Below are positions 24,247 through 31,719 of a stretch of 64,000 nt of DNA, one piece after another. Position 1 is the stretch's first letter; each line of letters starts with the position of its first letter. The notes beneath the pieces were generated by a model. The model searched no databases. It saw only the letters and a list, made by a program, of their open reading frames with translations, and was not told the DNA's origin. The DNA lies in the IMG/VR virus record IMGVR_UViG_3300020213_000027, positions 1 through 64,000 of that record; one strand, 5' to 3'. The translations under genes and the position numbers were made by a program. The stretch comes from a virus.

Positions 24247-24558
24247 AGGAACAAAGCATGATCAAGGTAAGGAGCCAATTAGTTTGATTAGTTCAAAAGC
24301 TTTATTAGAATTGACCCGAGTTTTAGAGTTTGGTCAAAAAAATATGGAAGAGATAACTGGAGACAAGGCTTCAAATGGAGCCGTTGTTTTGATGCTACTA
24401 TGAGGCATCTTCTAGCCTATAATGATGGTCAGAGAGTTGATTCTGAAAGTGGGAGATCTCATCTAGGGCATGCTATGGCCAACATTATGTTCCTTATTGA
24501 AATGGAACAATCTCAAACTGGTGAAGATGATCTATGGAAAGGTTATAAAAAAGAATGA
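24239..24558 (+). pseudogene. DUF5664 (dATP/dGTP diphosphohydrolase-like) gene with -1 frameshift
   Basis: The first frame reads MSEGTKHDQGKEPISLISSK then ALLELTRVLEFGQK and soon stops. The -1 frame continues exactly where the family should: YGRDNWRQGFKWSRCFDATM, RHLLAYNDGQRVDSESG and SHLGHAMANIMFLIE, ending at 24558. The switch lies in seven A after GGTC near 24335. This is a widespread phage family I know as DUF5664, thought to act on deoxynucleotides. The break may be a homopolymer error, a real mutation, or programmed slippage at A-AAA-AAT. Stop overlaps the deformylase start. Confidence 0.75.
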
Positions 24559-25028
24559 CTTTAATTCATTATCCCAATCCTATATTAGAAACTCCTTGTA
24601 TTCCAATTAATAAAGAAGATAATATAGAACAACTTATTAAAGATATGACTGAAGTTATGATTAAACATAATGGTGTTGGACTTGCTGCTCCACAAGTAGG
24701 TCTTTCAAAACAACTCTTTATTATAAAAGATATTAAAGGTAATATTGTGCCTTTTATCAATCCTAAAATTATTGAAACTGATGGACAAACTATATTAAAT
24801 GAAGGGTGTTTATCTTTTCCAAATATATTTCTTCCTGTGGTAAGAGCTTCTTCTGTATTTATAGAAATAGATAGTATAGACTTATTAGAAAGAAGACGAA
24901 TAATGGCAGAAGGAATAGAAGCCAGAATCATTCTTCATGAGTTTCAACACCTAAAAGGTGAGACCTTTCTTAATAGTGTTAATAGACAATTAAGAAAATC
25001 TACTATAGCTAAAATGAGAAAGACATAA
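24555..25028 (+). CDS. def: Peptide deformylase
   Basis: 157 residues with all three deformylase motifs: GVGLAAPQVG (40-49), EGCLS (83-87) and HEFQHLKG (128-135), where Gln replaces the usual Asp between the metal-binding His residues' motif. Removes the N-terminal formyl group from new proteins. Phage-encoded deformylases are known in cyanophages and others and may sustain translation late in infection. Coupled to the DUF5664 gene by ATGA. Confidence 0.9.
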   Translation: MTLIHYPNPILETPCIPINKEDNIEQLIKDMTEVMIKHNGVGLAAPQVGLSKQLFIIKDIKGNIVPFINPKIIETDGQTILNEGCLSFPNIFLPVVRASSVFIEIDSIDLLERRRIMAEGIEARIILHEFQHLKGETFLNSVNRQLRKSTIAKMRKT

Positions 25029-25029
25029 A

Positions 25030-25500
25030 ATGATTAAATACCTTGTATTGTTACTAGCTTCAGTTAATTGTAATGCTTATGAAGGCACTTTCTTCAAATA
25101 CGGCGTAGGATTAAATGAGGATATTAAGACAGTAAAGACATTTACTTTAGGATATCAAGCTCCTCTATTTGCTATTTTTGATTATCAACTAGAAGGTGGT
25201 ATGTTTAATGATAGTAGACAAACTCAAGGAATCATTGCATTTAGTAATATTTCTATAGGTGTGTCATCTTTTACTACATCTGGTATATACGCTAAAATAT
25301 TCTTTGGTCCGGCTTTAATAAGCCAAACAGATACAAGACTTAGCAGCATATTCGAATTCAATCATGACTTAGAATTTGGTTTTGTAGATAAAAAAGGTCT
25401 GTCAATTGGCGTTAACTATAAACATATGAGTAATGCTGGCATAGTTCTTCCTAATTATGGAAGAGACTTACTATTACTCAAAATTCAATTCCCTTGGTGA
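25030..25500 (+). CDS. PagL-like lipid A deacylase (outer-membrane beta barrel)
   Basis: 156 residues. A signal peptide (MIKYLVLLLASVNCNA) precedes an alternating beta-barrel sequence ending in the aromatic residue of outer-membrane proteins (QFPW). NYKHMSNAGIVLPNYG carries the PagL-type His132/Ser134 pair followed by N-x-G. PagL removes the 3-O acyl chain of lipid A in the outer membrane. A phage copy could alter the surface of infected cells to exclude other phages or ease lysis. Directly follows deformylase. Confidence 0.7.
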   Translation: MIKYLVLLLASVNCNAYEGTFFKYGVGLNEDIKTVKTFTLGYQAPLFAIFDYQLEGGMFNDSRQTQGIIAFSNISIGVSSFTTSGIYAKIFFGPALISQTDTRLSSIFEFNHDLEFGFVDKKGLSIGVNYKHMSNAGIVLPNYGRDLLLLKIQFPW

Positions 25501-25503
25501 TTT

Positions 25504-25782
25504 ATGAAAGTAAAAATGAAGAAATATGAACAACTAGCAATAGAAAACTCTAATAAATATAAAGATTGGGCTCATGTTTGCATAGCAAAAGATGCATATT
25601 TAGAAGGATATAAACGAGCTCTTAAAAATGCTCAAGAATTTATAAATGAAAAGCGAATTGATTGTCAGTATTATTTGATGGAATTTGATGTTGGTACAGA
25701 AGAAGTTGAAATAGAATTTGAAGATGGGGATCATCAATTATCACAAAGAGCTTTAAATAAAATTGTTATTGACTCAAATTAA
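25504..25782 (+). CDS. Hypothetical protein
   Basis: 92 residues; helical first half (DAYLEGYKRALKNAQEFINE) and acidic second half (GTEEVEIEFEDGDHQL). Start placed at the ATG after the PagL-like stop. Unknown function. Confidence 0.5.
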   Translation: MKVKMKKYEQLAIENSNKYKDWAHVCIAKDAYLEGYKRALKNAQEFINEKRIDCQYYLMEFDVGTEEVEIEFEDGDHQLSQRALNKIVIDSN

Positions 25783-25788
25783 ATAGTA

Positions 25789-25804
25789 TGAGATTATTAT
25801 CTCA
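25789..25804. repeat. Inverted repeat before the MoxR/VWA operon
   Basis: TGAGATTATTATCTCA: two perfect 6-base arms around four bases, 27 bases before the ATPase start. It may be an operator or a small hairpin. Confidence 0.45.
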
Positions 25805-25830
25805 GATGCTTATTAAACAAGGAGAAATTA

Positions 25831-26886
25831 ATGACGCCTTCTAAGATATTTGATGTTCTTGATCTAGCCAAACGTGCTCGCAAACTTGGGGAAGTGTTTA
25901 ATCCTTTATTTGTAGGTCCTCCAGGCGTAGGAAAATCTCATATCGTTCAAGCTTGGGCTAAGAAGAATAATCTACCCTTTATTGATCTTCGAATCGCTTA
26001 TATGGAGGCACCAGATTTGATTGGCTTTCCTTCTATCGAAGTTAAGAATGGCCGACAAATTACAGTTCACAATCTTCCAGAATTTCTTCCATATGAAGGT
26101 GAAGGAGTTCTTCTTCTTGAAGAACCTAATAGAGGCACTTCAAGCGTTATGAATTGTCTCATGCAGCTTCTTACTGATCGCAAGCTTCATAAATATGAAC
26201 TTCCTGAAGGATGGATTATTGTTGGTTGTATTAATCCTGAAGGCGAGCATTACGATGTAAATACAATGGATGCTGCTCTTCGTGATCGATTTGAGATGTT
26301 TCAAGTAACGTATGATAAGCATACTTTTCTAGATTATATGAAATCTGCTAATTGGAATAAAGATATTATTAACTTTGTTGAAGCCGGACTTTGGACTTTT
26401 AAAACTCCCGAAGAACTTGGGAATTTGCCAGGAGCTAAGTACATTTCTCCTAGAACTAAATCTAAACTTAATGCAGCACTCAGAGCTGGATTTGCTCAAG
26501 AAGATGAACTTTTGATTTTTGAGACTGTTCTTGGAACAAATGTTGCAAAAGATTTTTATAACTTCAGACATAATGAATCTCCAGTAATGATGACAGATCT
26601 TAAAAAGAATCTAAAACAAGCTCTTGGACGTCTTAAAGTATTTTCAGATCCAAATAATTATAAAAATGGAATGATTTCTCTTACTGTTAAAGATATTCTT
26701 GAGGATAATACAATTACTGATGATATGCTTGCTGACGTAGTTAGAACAATTCCTGTAGAACAAGGAACAGTTCTTATTAGAGATCTAGAGCATAAACGAA
26801 ATGATGATAATATTCTCTCAAGAGTTTGTAAACAACATAAAGATGTAAAAGATCTCTTTAGATCTATTATGAAATATGGAAAATAG
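25831..26886 (+). CDS. MoxR-type AAA+ ATPase
   Basis: 351 residues. Walker A GPPGVGKS at 29-36, Walker B GVLLLEEPNR, sensor-1 region IIVGCINPEG and the arginine-finger stretch AALRDRFEMF identify a MoxR-like AAA+ protein. These ATPases act as remodelling partners of VWA-domain proteins. The VWA/metallopeptidase-like partner follows at 26932. AAGGAG precedes the start. The target of the pair in the phage cycle is unknown. Confidence 0.85.
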   Translation: MTPSKIFDVLDLAKRARKLGEVFNPLFVGPPGVGKSHIVQAWAKKNNLPFIDLRIAYMEAPDLIGFPSIEVKNGRQITVHNLPEFLPYEGEGVLLLEEPNRGTSSVMNCLMQLLTDRKLHKYELPEGWIIVGCINPEGEHYDVNTMDAALRDRFEMFQVTYDKHTFLDYMKSANWNKDIINFVEAGLWTFKTPEELGNLPGAKYISPRTKSKLNAALRAGFAQEDELLIFETVLGTNVAKDFYNFRHNESPVMMTDLKKNLKQALGRLKVFSDPNNYKNGMISLTVKDILEDNTITDDMLADVVRTIPVEQGTVLIRDLEHKRNDDNILSRVCKQHKDVKDLFRSIMKYGK

Positions 26887-26931
26887 ATTATAAAAATTAT
26901 CTTTTTAAAAAGAAATTAGAGGGTATGGTCA

Positions 26932-28221
26932 ATGAGTGAACAAGAAGTTCCAATTTCAGATGATGAGAAAAAGAAAGCTTTACAATCAGCTATATTTCAT
27001 CTTAGTAATCAACAACCATTCTATGGAAGTTTAGTTCAAGAAATAACTGTAAAATATACTACTTTTATTCCAACTGCTGGCATAACTTATAATGTAAAAC
27101 AGCATCAATATGAAATTTATATCAATCCTTATTTTTTTCATAGTCTAACTACTGAGGAAAGAGTTGCTGTTTTTCACCATGAGATCCTCCATTTCACTAA
27201 TAAACACCTATTTCGATTACCTTTTACTGATGGGACAATTAGTAATGAAGATAAAAAGCTATATAACATAGCTGGTGATATGGCTATTAACCAATATATT
27301 ACAGGACTTCCAAAAGGTGGTGTTGAGGTAAAAGATTGGAAAATGAGTAATGGTTCCCCATTTGAACAGTACCAAAATATGGAATATTATTATGACTTGA
27401 TCAAAGAAGAATCAAAGAAGCAGCAGAAGAATAAAGATGGTGATGAACCTGGTGAGCAATCAAAAGACGGTAATGAAGAATCTAAAGGAACTAAAGGCAA
27501 CGTTCATGAGCAGTTAGATAAATATAAAGAATTTGATAGACATTTCTGGGATAGTTTGGATGAAGAAACTAAAAAGAAGATGTTAGAAGAAGCTAAGAAG
27601 ATTATTAAGCGTACTATAGAAAAGACTTCTTTTAGTCATAGTGTAGTTCCTGATAGTATTAAAGATCTATTATCTGAAATTGATTCTCTATCAGCCTCTA
27701 TTAACTATAAACAAATTCTTAAAAATACTATTAAACGAACTATATCTTGTGTTGATAGAGAAAGAACATGGAAGAAACCTAATAAGCGATATGGAGCTTA
27801 TAGTCCTGGAACCAAGGTAGGATCTCTTCCTAAATGCGCATTCTTTAATGATAGCAGTGGAAGTATTTCTATTAAAGAACAAAATGAATATCTTAGAATG
27901 ATGGATGAATTCCTAAAAGTAGGAACTAGAAGTTGTACTCTAGGATTTTGGCATACTTCTCTTTATTATAAAAAACCATATAAACGTGGAATAGAGCTTG
28001 ATCAAGAGGCTTTACAATCAGGTGGAACTGATGTAAGATGTGTATTGGAAGACATTAAAAAGAATAATTATAATCTTTCAATTATTTTTACAGACGGTTA
28101 TTATGATAATGTTGATATTAAATTAACTAATGAAATTATATGGATCATATCAAAAGATGGAAATTTAGATCATCCTTTAAAACATTTAGGTAAAACTATA
28201 GAATTGGATAAAATTAAATGA
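26932..28221 (+). CDS. VWA-domain protein with HExxH metallopeptidase-like region
   Basis: 429 residues resembling the DUF2201 group. The N-terminal domain has FHHEILHF (His83, Glu84, His87), a zinc HExxH site. A charged linker (about 165-205) follows. The C-terminal VWA-like domain has the metal-ion-dependent adhesion site FNDSSGSI and later SGGTDV and IIFTDGYYD. Paired with the MoxR ATPase, it forms a known ATPase/VWA cassette. Its stop overlaps the next start. Confidence 0.8.
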   Translation: MSEQEVPISDDEKKKALQSAIFHLSNQQPFYGSLVQEITVKYTTFIPTAGITYNVKQHQYEIYINPYFFHSLTTEERVAVFHHEILHFTNKHLFRLPFTDGTISNEDKKLYNIAGDMAINQYITGLPKGGVEVKDWKMSNGSPFEQYQNMEYYYDLIKEESKKQQKNKDGDEPGEQSKDGNEESKGTKGNVHEQLDKYKEFDRHFWDSLDEETKKKMLEEAKKIIKRTIEKTSFSHSVVPDSIKDLLSEIDSLSASINYKQILKNTIKRTISCVDRERTWKKPNKRYGAYSPGTKVGSLPKCAFFNDSSGSISIKEQNEYLRMMDEFLKVGTRSCTLGFWHTSLYYKKPYKRGIELDQEALQSGGTDVRCVLEDIKKNNYNLSIIFTDGYYDNVDIKLTNEIIWIISKDGNLDHPLKHLGKTIELDKIK

Positions 28222-28508
28222 GTGACACACATACGTTTCAAGATTCAAGAAAGAAATTCACATTAACTGTTAAGATTGAATTTCTTAAAAAATGTGAGAA
28301 ACCTATTGAATATGATGCATACGATTTAAATAATAAGTTCTATATGTTTAAGTTTCTTCATAATCCAGCTGGACCCGCACTTATTCGACATGAAGATAAC
28401 TATGAAGAGTATTGGATTGACGGTAAAAATCTAGCCCATGCGAACCCTGAACTTAATAAAAAAATGAAACATACCAATAAATTTAATAAAAAATTAGAAG
28501 ATCTATGA
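28218..28508 (+). CDS. Hypothetical protein with KFNKKLEDL tail
   Basis: 96 residues; NPAGPALIRHEDNYEEYWID in the middle is a pattern seen in small phage proteins. The last residues NKFNKKLEDL are a module shared with about ten unrelated small proteins here; its codons also provide GAAGA and the overlapping ATG for the next gene. Confidence 0.6.
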   Translation: MSDTHTFQDSRKKFTLTVKIEFLKKCEKPIEYDAYDLNNKFYMFKFLHNPAGPALIRHEDNYEEYWIDGKNLAHANPELNKKMKHTNKFNKKLEDL

Positions 28509-28690
28509 ATGACAAATTTACGGGAATCATCCCACTAGATAGCCATTCTTCTGATATAAGATTTTGGGTTTATTATATTAATGGTATAGAAGTTACAAAA
28601 GAAGTATATACGATTCATATGGATGAACTTATTAAAAGATATAAGTTCAATAAAAAACTAAAGGAGATAGTCAATGAGGACGATAAATAA
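28505..28690 (+). CDS. Hypothetical protein with FNKKLKEIVNE tail
   Basis: 61 residues, WVYYINGIEVTKEVYTIHMD then RYKFNKKLKEIVNEDDK. The tail codons contain AAGGAG and the next gene's ATG, as in the other module carriers. Unknown function. Confidence 0.55.
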   Translation: MNDKFTGIIPLDSHSSDIRFWVYYINGIEVTKEVYTIHMDELIKRYKFNKKLKEIVNEDDK

Positions 28691-28820
28691 GGTAACTACT
28701 AGAGAATTTTGGGAAAATGAGACTGTCGTGCTTAGCGCACTCCGAAAGCTTGACCCAAATTGGGAATACATTGGCCAAATAGGGCGACTAAAATACTTTA
28801 AGCTTTATAGAGAAGAATAA
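28674..28820 (+). CDS. Small hypothetical protein
   Basis: 48 residues, MRTINKVTTREFWENETVVL ending YFKLYREE. AAGGAG lies seven bases before the ATG inside the previous gene's tail. It is the last plus-strand gene before the first structured RNA. Confidence 0.5.
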   Translation: MRTINKVTTREFWENETVVLSALRKLDPNWEYIGQIGRLKYFKLYREE

Positions 28821-28827
28821 AAAATTT

Positions 28828-29033
28828 GAGCAGCAGCGTGGAAAGCTGTGGATAATCAGGCAAGGAAACCTTTCAAGGAAACCTTTCAATGAGTTGCCGT
28901 GAGACTCGGCCAACCTGAAATCCCACTGGAGACACGCACCTTGCCTCCGAACGGTATTCGGAAGGTTTGCACCGGGATTATATAGTTCGACTCCTATACG
29001 TGTGCATCAGTAGGATTAGCACCCTACCTGCTC
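28828..29033 (+). ncRNA. Structured RNA 1 (homologous to the one at 29440)
   Basis: A 206-base gene-free, G+C-richer block. Ends pair as GAGCAG/CTGCTC (28828-28833 with 29028-29033). Inside are GCGTG/CACGC (28836 with 28933), GTGG/CCAC, TCAGG/CCTGA and a terminal hairpin GTAGG/CCTAC (29010-29027). The same order of helices and the shared strings GCGTGGAAA, CCCACTGGAGACACGC and GTAGGA-TAGC-CCCTACC occur in the second copy although the loops differ, which supports conserved structure. One loop carries a 13-base tandem duplication. No known RNA family was recognised. Confidence 0.65.
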
Positions 29034-29043
29034 AATACTTTCT

Positions 29044-29316
29044 CTAAGTACTCAATTTCTCATAACAACTAGGACTACACACACGTTGTCTATGTGCCTT
29101 CTTTGGAACCTCAAGATCACAAACCTCACACCTAGTGTTACCCAAAGGCTTCTTCCCTGACTTCTTCTTAACATATGCGGAGAAGCAACTATAGCAGCAC
29201 CTTCCATGCCATATGTTGCCAGCATCATCTTTATAAATAGATCTACTTTGAGTATTCAAAGTGAAATATTCAAATATCTTCTCTTCTTTACAAACTTTAC
29301 AAATTCTTTTATCCAT
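29044..29316 (-). CDS. Minus-strand zinc-finger protein
   Basis: 90 residues with ICKVCKEEK, HGRCCYSC, RCEVCDLEVP and VCSPSCYEK, at least two zinc sites. The arrangement resembles the zinc fingers attached to phage homing endonucleases, but no nuclease domain is present. It is the only minus-strand gene in the middle of the plus-strand half, has its own late-type motif, and lies between the two structured RNAs, suggesting an acquired unit. Confidence 0.65.
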   Translation of the reverse strand: MDKRICKVCKEEKIFEYFTLNTQSRSIYKDDAGNIWHGRCCYSCFSAYVKKKSGKKPLGNTRCEVCDLEVPKKAHRQRVCSPSCYEKLST

Positions 29317-29360
29317 AAGTGTCGCTTTCGTAAACTCAAGCTTCTCAGTCGCTGAGCTCC

Positions 29361-29380
29361 TTCTATTACCCTTGTTAATT
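29361..29380 (-). promoter_or_regulatory. Late-promoter-type motif
   Basis: Minus-strand AATTAACAAGGGTAATAGAA, about 45 bases before the zinc-finger gene. Core matches the family, with G in place of T after AACAAG. Confidence 0.55.
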
Positions 29381-29403
29381 CCTACAATGCCCTACGATTA
29401 CGA

Positions 29404-29432
29404 TTTACAACGCAAGGCAATCATAGTATAAT
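29404..29432 (+). promoter_or_regulatory. Sigma70-like promoter of structured RNA 2
   Basis: TTTACA, 17 bases, TATAAT. The predicted start at about 29439 coincides with the first base of the outer helix of structured RNA 2. Confidence 0.7.
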
Positions 29433-29439
29433 AGAAGAC

Positions 29440-29600
29440 AGAAGAGAGGCGTGGAAATGCTGTGGGGTGGATAGGAAAGGCCTAGAGAGTGCGACTACCG
29501 GCACAGAAACCCACTGGAGACACGCAAAGGGTTGTTGAGCCCTTGATTACATTCAACACCGTAATCTAGTAGGAGTAGCGCCCTACCTCTTCTATTTTTT
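29440..29600 (+). ncRNA. Structured RNA 2 with own promoter and U-tract
   Basis: Outer helix AGAAGAG/CTCTTCT (29440-29446 with 29587-29593), inner GCGTG/CACGC (29449 with 29521), GTGGG/CCCAC, hairpins GGGTT/AGCCC and GATTAC/GTAATC, and the terminal GTAGG/CCTAC hairpin. Compared with the copy at 28828, the outer helix has changed on both strands, i.e. compensatory change. It is followed by ATTTTTT. Promoter, stem-closed body and U-run make a discrete, about 155-base transcript. Family unknown. Confidence 0.7.
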
Positions 29601-29665
29601 AGGAATGTATACTATAGTGATCATTAGAGGATCTTATGGTAAGCAGAGTTAACAAAAGGATACCT

Positions 29666-29776
29666 ATGAAGTTAATAAAGATATTCTATAATACATACTT
29701 AGCCAAACCTCAGTTTGAATCTTCTCGCATGCAAGCTATCAGAAAAATCTATAAAATCCTAATGAGTAATAAATGA
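29666..29776 (+). CDS. Small basic protein
   Basis: 36 residues (MKLIKIFYNTYLAKPQFESS), coupled by ATGA to the next gene, with AGGATACC before the ATG. Possibly a leader to the following small-gene series; unknown. Confidence 0.4.
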   Translation: MKLIKIFYNTYLAKPQFESSRMQAIRKIYKILMSNK

Positions 29777-29958
29777 AGTTTGCTGTAGGAGATATAATCT
29801 GTGCTGAGCATGCAAATGTTTGTTTTTATGTCTTTATAATATCTCCACCTTATTATGGACTTAATAACAATTATGGAACTATCTATGAAGAAATAACTCT
29901 TGTAGATGATCAGTCAATCTTATATAGTAAGATATTTAGAAGATCTAATGAAAGCTAA
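29773..29958 (+). CDS. Small GD-type (SH3-like) protein
   Basis: 61 residues: KFAVGDIICAEHANVCFYVF at the start and SILYSKIFRRSNES at the end. It is plainly paralogous to the next gene (KFKVGDIIYHARTNAILYVY ... HSEAFRNENK). A five-strand barrel is likely. Function unknown. Confidence 0.6.
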   Translation: MKFAVGDIICAEHANVCFYVFIISPPYYGLNNNYGTIYEEITLVDDQSILYSKIFRRSNES

Positions 29959-30136
29959 ATTCAAAGTGGGAGACATAATTTATCATGCAAGGACCAACGC
30001 TATTTTATATGTTTATCTCACAGATTATAATCATTATGGACTTTGCAACGGTTGGGGTCCATTTTTTGAGTGGATGATTATTGTGGATAAAGAATCAACT
30101 CTGCATAGTGAGGCCTTTAGGAATGAAAACAAGTAA
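29948..30136 (+). CDS. Small GD-type (SH3-like) protein, paralogue
   Basis: 62 residues from MKAKFKVGDII, chosen to match the other family members; the longer reading is unsupported. Shares NHYGLCNGWGP with the YYGLNNNYGT of the previous gene. Adjacent tandem paralogues suggest duplication. Confidence 0.6.
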   Translation: MKAKFKVGDIIYHARTNAILYVYLTDYNHYGLCNGWGPFFEWMIIVDKESTLHSEAFRNENK

Positions 30137-30320
30137 GTTAATAAAGCTAATTATGGACATCCTTAAAACAACACAGATTACAACGCATTCAAAGAAGAGA
30201 CTATTATCTAGACTTCAGGATCTTGCTCCCCTGCCCCCAGAACTATCTAGGAAGGCCAGAGAAGTGCTTGAGAAGAGAAAACAAAAGGTAGAGCAGACTC
30301 CTAAAAGGAAAATGAAATGA
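30123..30320 (+). CDS. Small basic helical protein
   Basis: 65 residues from the ATG at 30123 that overlaps the previous gene; LSRKAREVLEKRKQKVEQTP is a basic helix. Ends in AAAAGGAAAATG that positions the next start. Unknown. Confidence 0.5.
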   Translation: MKTSKLIKLIMDILKTTQITTHSKKRLLSRLQDLAPLPPELSRKAREVLEKRKQKVEQTPKRKMK

Positions 30321-30592
30321 GTGACATATTAAAACAAGTTGACGAAAGAATTGTCATACATAAGAAAACAATGGTAGAATGTGAACAAAAGATTGAAAGA
30401 CTCCTAGAGATTAGAACTCTATTATTAAATGTGTCTCCAACTACCTATGTGATATTTGATAAAATTAGCAACTTCGCTGCTTCAAAGCAATATGTTAGTG
30501 TGGAAGAACTTACCAATGCTCTAATTAGTATAGATAAGGATATTAAGTCAGTACAATTTACAACAAAGCTAGAGAAAGAAATAGAGTCATAG
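30317..30592 (+). CDS. Coiled-coil hypothetical protein
   Basis: 91 residues with an N-terminal coiled coil (DERIVIHKKTMVECEQKIER). Coupled by ATGA to the gene before. No known family. Confidence 0.5.
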   Translation: MSDILKQVDERIVIHKKTMVECEQKIERLLEIRTLLLNVSPTTYVIFDKISNFAASKQYVSVEELTNALISIDKDIKSVQFTTKLEKEIES

Positions 30593-30593
30593 A

Positions 30594-30818
30594 ATGAAGC
30601 CTATGTTATTAGAAATCTACAAAGGTTACCACATATATTGGGACATCTGCGTTATATATTGGGACATCTGCGTTGAAAGGAATAAGGCCTATTTTATGGA
30701 GAAGAAAATAGTTCATATACCATCTACTGATACTAGCAATATTAAACTAATCATAAATGCTTGGGAGAAACCTAAGGAATTCCAAGATAAACTAGAGAAG
30801 TTAATAAATGAAACCTAA
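30594..30818 (+). CDS. Hypothetical protein with KLEKLINET tail and tandem duplication
   Basis: 74 residues. YWDICVIYWDICVE reflects an in-frame 21-base tandem duplication at 30633-30674, so the ancestral protein was seven residues shorter. The tail EFQDKLEKLINET belongs to the recurrent C-terminal module and contains the ATG of the next gene. Confidence 0.55.
   Translation: MKPMLLEIYKGYHIYWDICVIYWDICVERNKAYFMEKKIVHIPSTDTSNIKLIINAWEKPKEFQDKLEKLINET
30633..30674 (+). repeat. 21-base perfect tandem duplication
   Basis: Two identical 21-base units (30633-30653 and 30654-30674) inside the preceding gene. Length is a multiple of three, so the frame is kept. Identity indicates a recent event. Confidence 0.9.
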
Positions 30819-31005
30819 ATTTGAAGTGGGAGAAATAGTATTGAATAACTTAACTCAACAACTATGGTTTATAGAGTTTGTGAGTAGCTCTTTTTATACA
30901 ATAAGAGGATTAGCTCATTCCAGAGGTTTCCTAGAAGTTAATTACTCATCCCATTCTAAAGCTTTTAATAAGGTTCGTTTCCTAGCTGATGCATATGAAG
31001 TTTAA
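30808..31005 (+). CDS. Small GD-type (SH3-like) protein
   Basis: 65 residues: KFEVGEIVLNNLTQQLWFIE and SSHSKAFNKVRFLADAYEV. Same family as those at 29773 and 29948. Starts inside the tail module of the previous gene. Confidence 0.6.
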   Translation: MKPKFEVGEIVLNNLTQQLWFIEFVSSSFYTIRGLAHSRGFLEVNYSSHSKAFNKVRFLADAYEV

Positions 31006-31201
31006 AATAGGAGACTTAATAATATTCAAAAGTCTACCTTATCCTAATACTATTAGATTCGTTGCTTCCATATTCATATCAGAAACCGAGACTGAATACG
31101 GCTTAGTTGCACCATACACAAGTACTAATGACTTAGTTGCAATGGTTGATTGTATTTTTGTAGATAATAACTATGAATTGTATTCTTCTGCTTTTAGTTA
31201 G
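30995..31201 (+). CDS. Small GD-type (SH3-like) protein
   Basis: 68 residues from MKFKIGDLIIFKSL; the C-terminal ELYSSAFS matches the LYSxAFR ending of the family. It closes the small-gene series before a 940-base region without convincing long genes. Confidence 0.6.
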   Translation: MKFKIGDLIIFKSLPYPNTIRFVASIFISETETEYGLVAPYTSTNDLVAMVDCIFVDNNYELYSSAFS

Positions 31202-31353
31202 GAAATCACTGTTTACAACGCTAATAAGACTTGTGTGTGTGCAGATGTATATAAAGAGTGCAGTCAGCTCTGAGTCATCATACCCCCCTACCTTAGGCCT
31301 GCCTTTCTCTAATGAATTCAATAGGATGCACTAGCTACCCTTAGGATACATTC

Positions 31354-31380
31354 ATGAAACAAAATGCTATTATGTTTCAT
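31354..31380. repeat. 8-bp inverted repeat
   Basis: ATGAAACA and TGTTTCAT flank eleven bases. A stable hairpin on either strand in the gene-poor region; possibly part of a long RNA. Confidence 0.5.
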
Positions 31381-31465
31381 CTTGGTTAGCTTGTGAATGA
31401 ATAGAAGTGCAATAAGTATGTGATGTTATTCAGGATTATGTGCATCAGTGAATGATAAATTGTAT

Positions 31466-31496
31466 GGTCCTCTCAAGGTGGACTTAATAATTTTTT
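31466..31496 (+). terminator. Possible plus-strand terminator
   Basis: GGTCC and GGAC arms followed by ATAATTTTTT. The stem is short, so this is weak; it would end the plus-strand small-gene transcript. Confidence 0.35.
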
Positions 31497-31591
31497 ACTA
31501 ATCCAGATTGAACTTTATAAGTTATACTCTCTACATCAATCTTGAACTTATTAACTTGTATTAAGTTCAGCTTGTGTTATACCTTATAAGT

Positions 31592-31717
31592 ATGATCACT
31601 TTATATATCGTTATCTGTTTCTTAGTAGGATTAGTTGTGAATGAAGGAGATCTTCTTCTAGCAGCATTATCACCATTGACTCTTCCAATGGCTATCCTTT
31701 ATAAGATATTCAACTAA
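31592..31717 (+). CDS. Possible small membrane protein
   Basis: 41 residues almost wholly hydrophobic with two potential helices (MITLYIVICFLVGLVV; LLLAALSPLTLPMAILY). No strong ribosome-binding site. It may be a real micro-protein or chance within a structured RNA region. Confidence 0.35.
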   Translation: MITLYIVICFLVGLVVNEGDLLLAALSPLTLPMAILYKIFN

Positions 31718-31719
31718 CA

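Noticed and set aside
28828-29033. Structured RNA 1 as a tRNA, tmRNA or cobalamin riboswitch
   Set aside because: GTTCGACTCC looks like a T-loop but its stem gives an eight-base loop and no acceptor or anticodon arm fits. CCCACTGGAGAC recalls the B12 box, but the order of elements is wrong and no regulated gene follows on the same strand.
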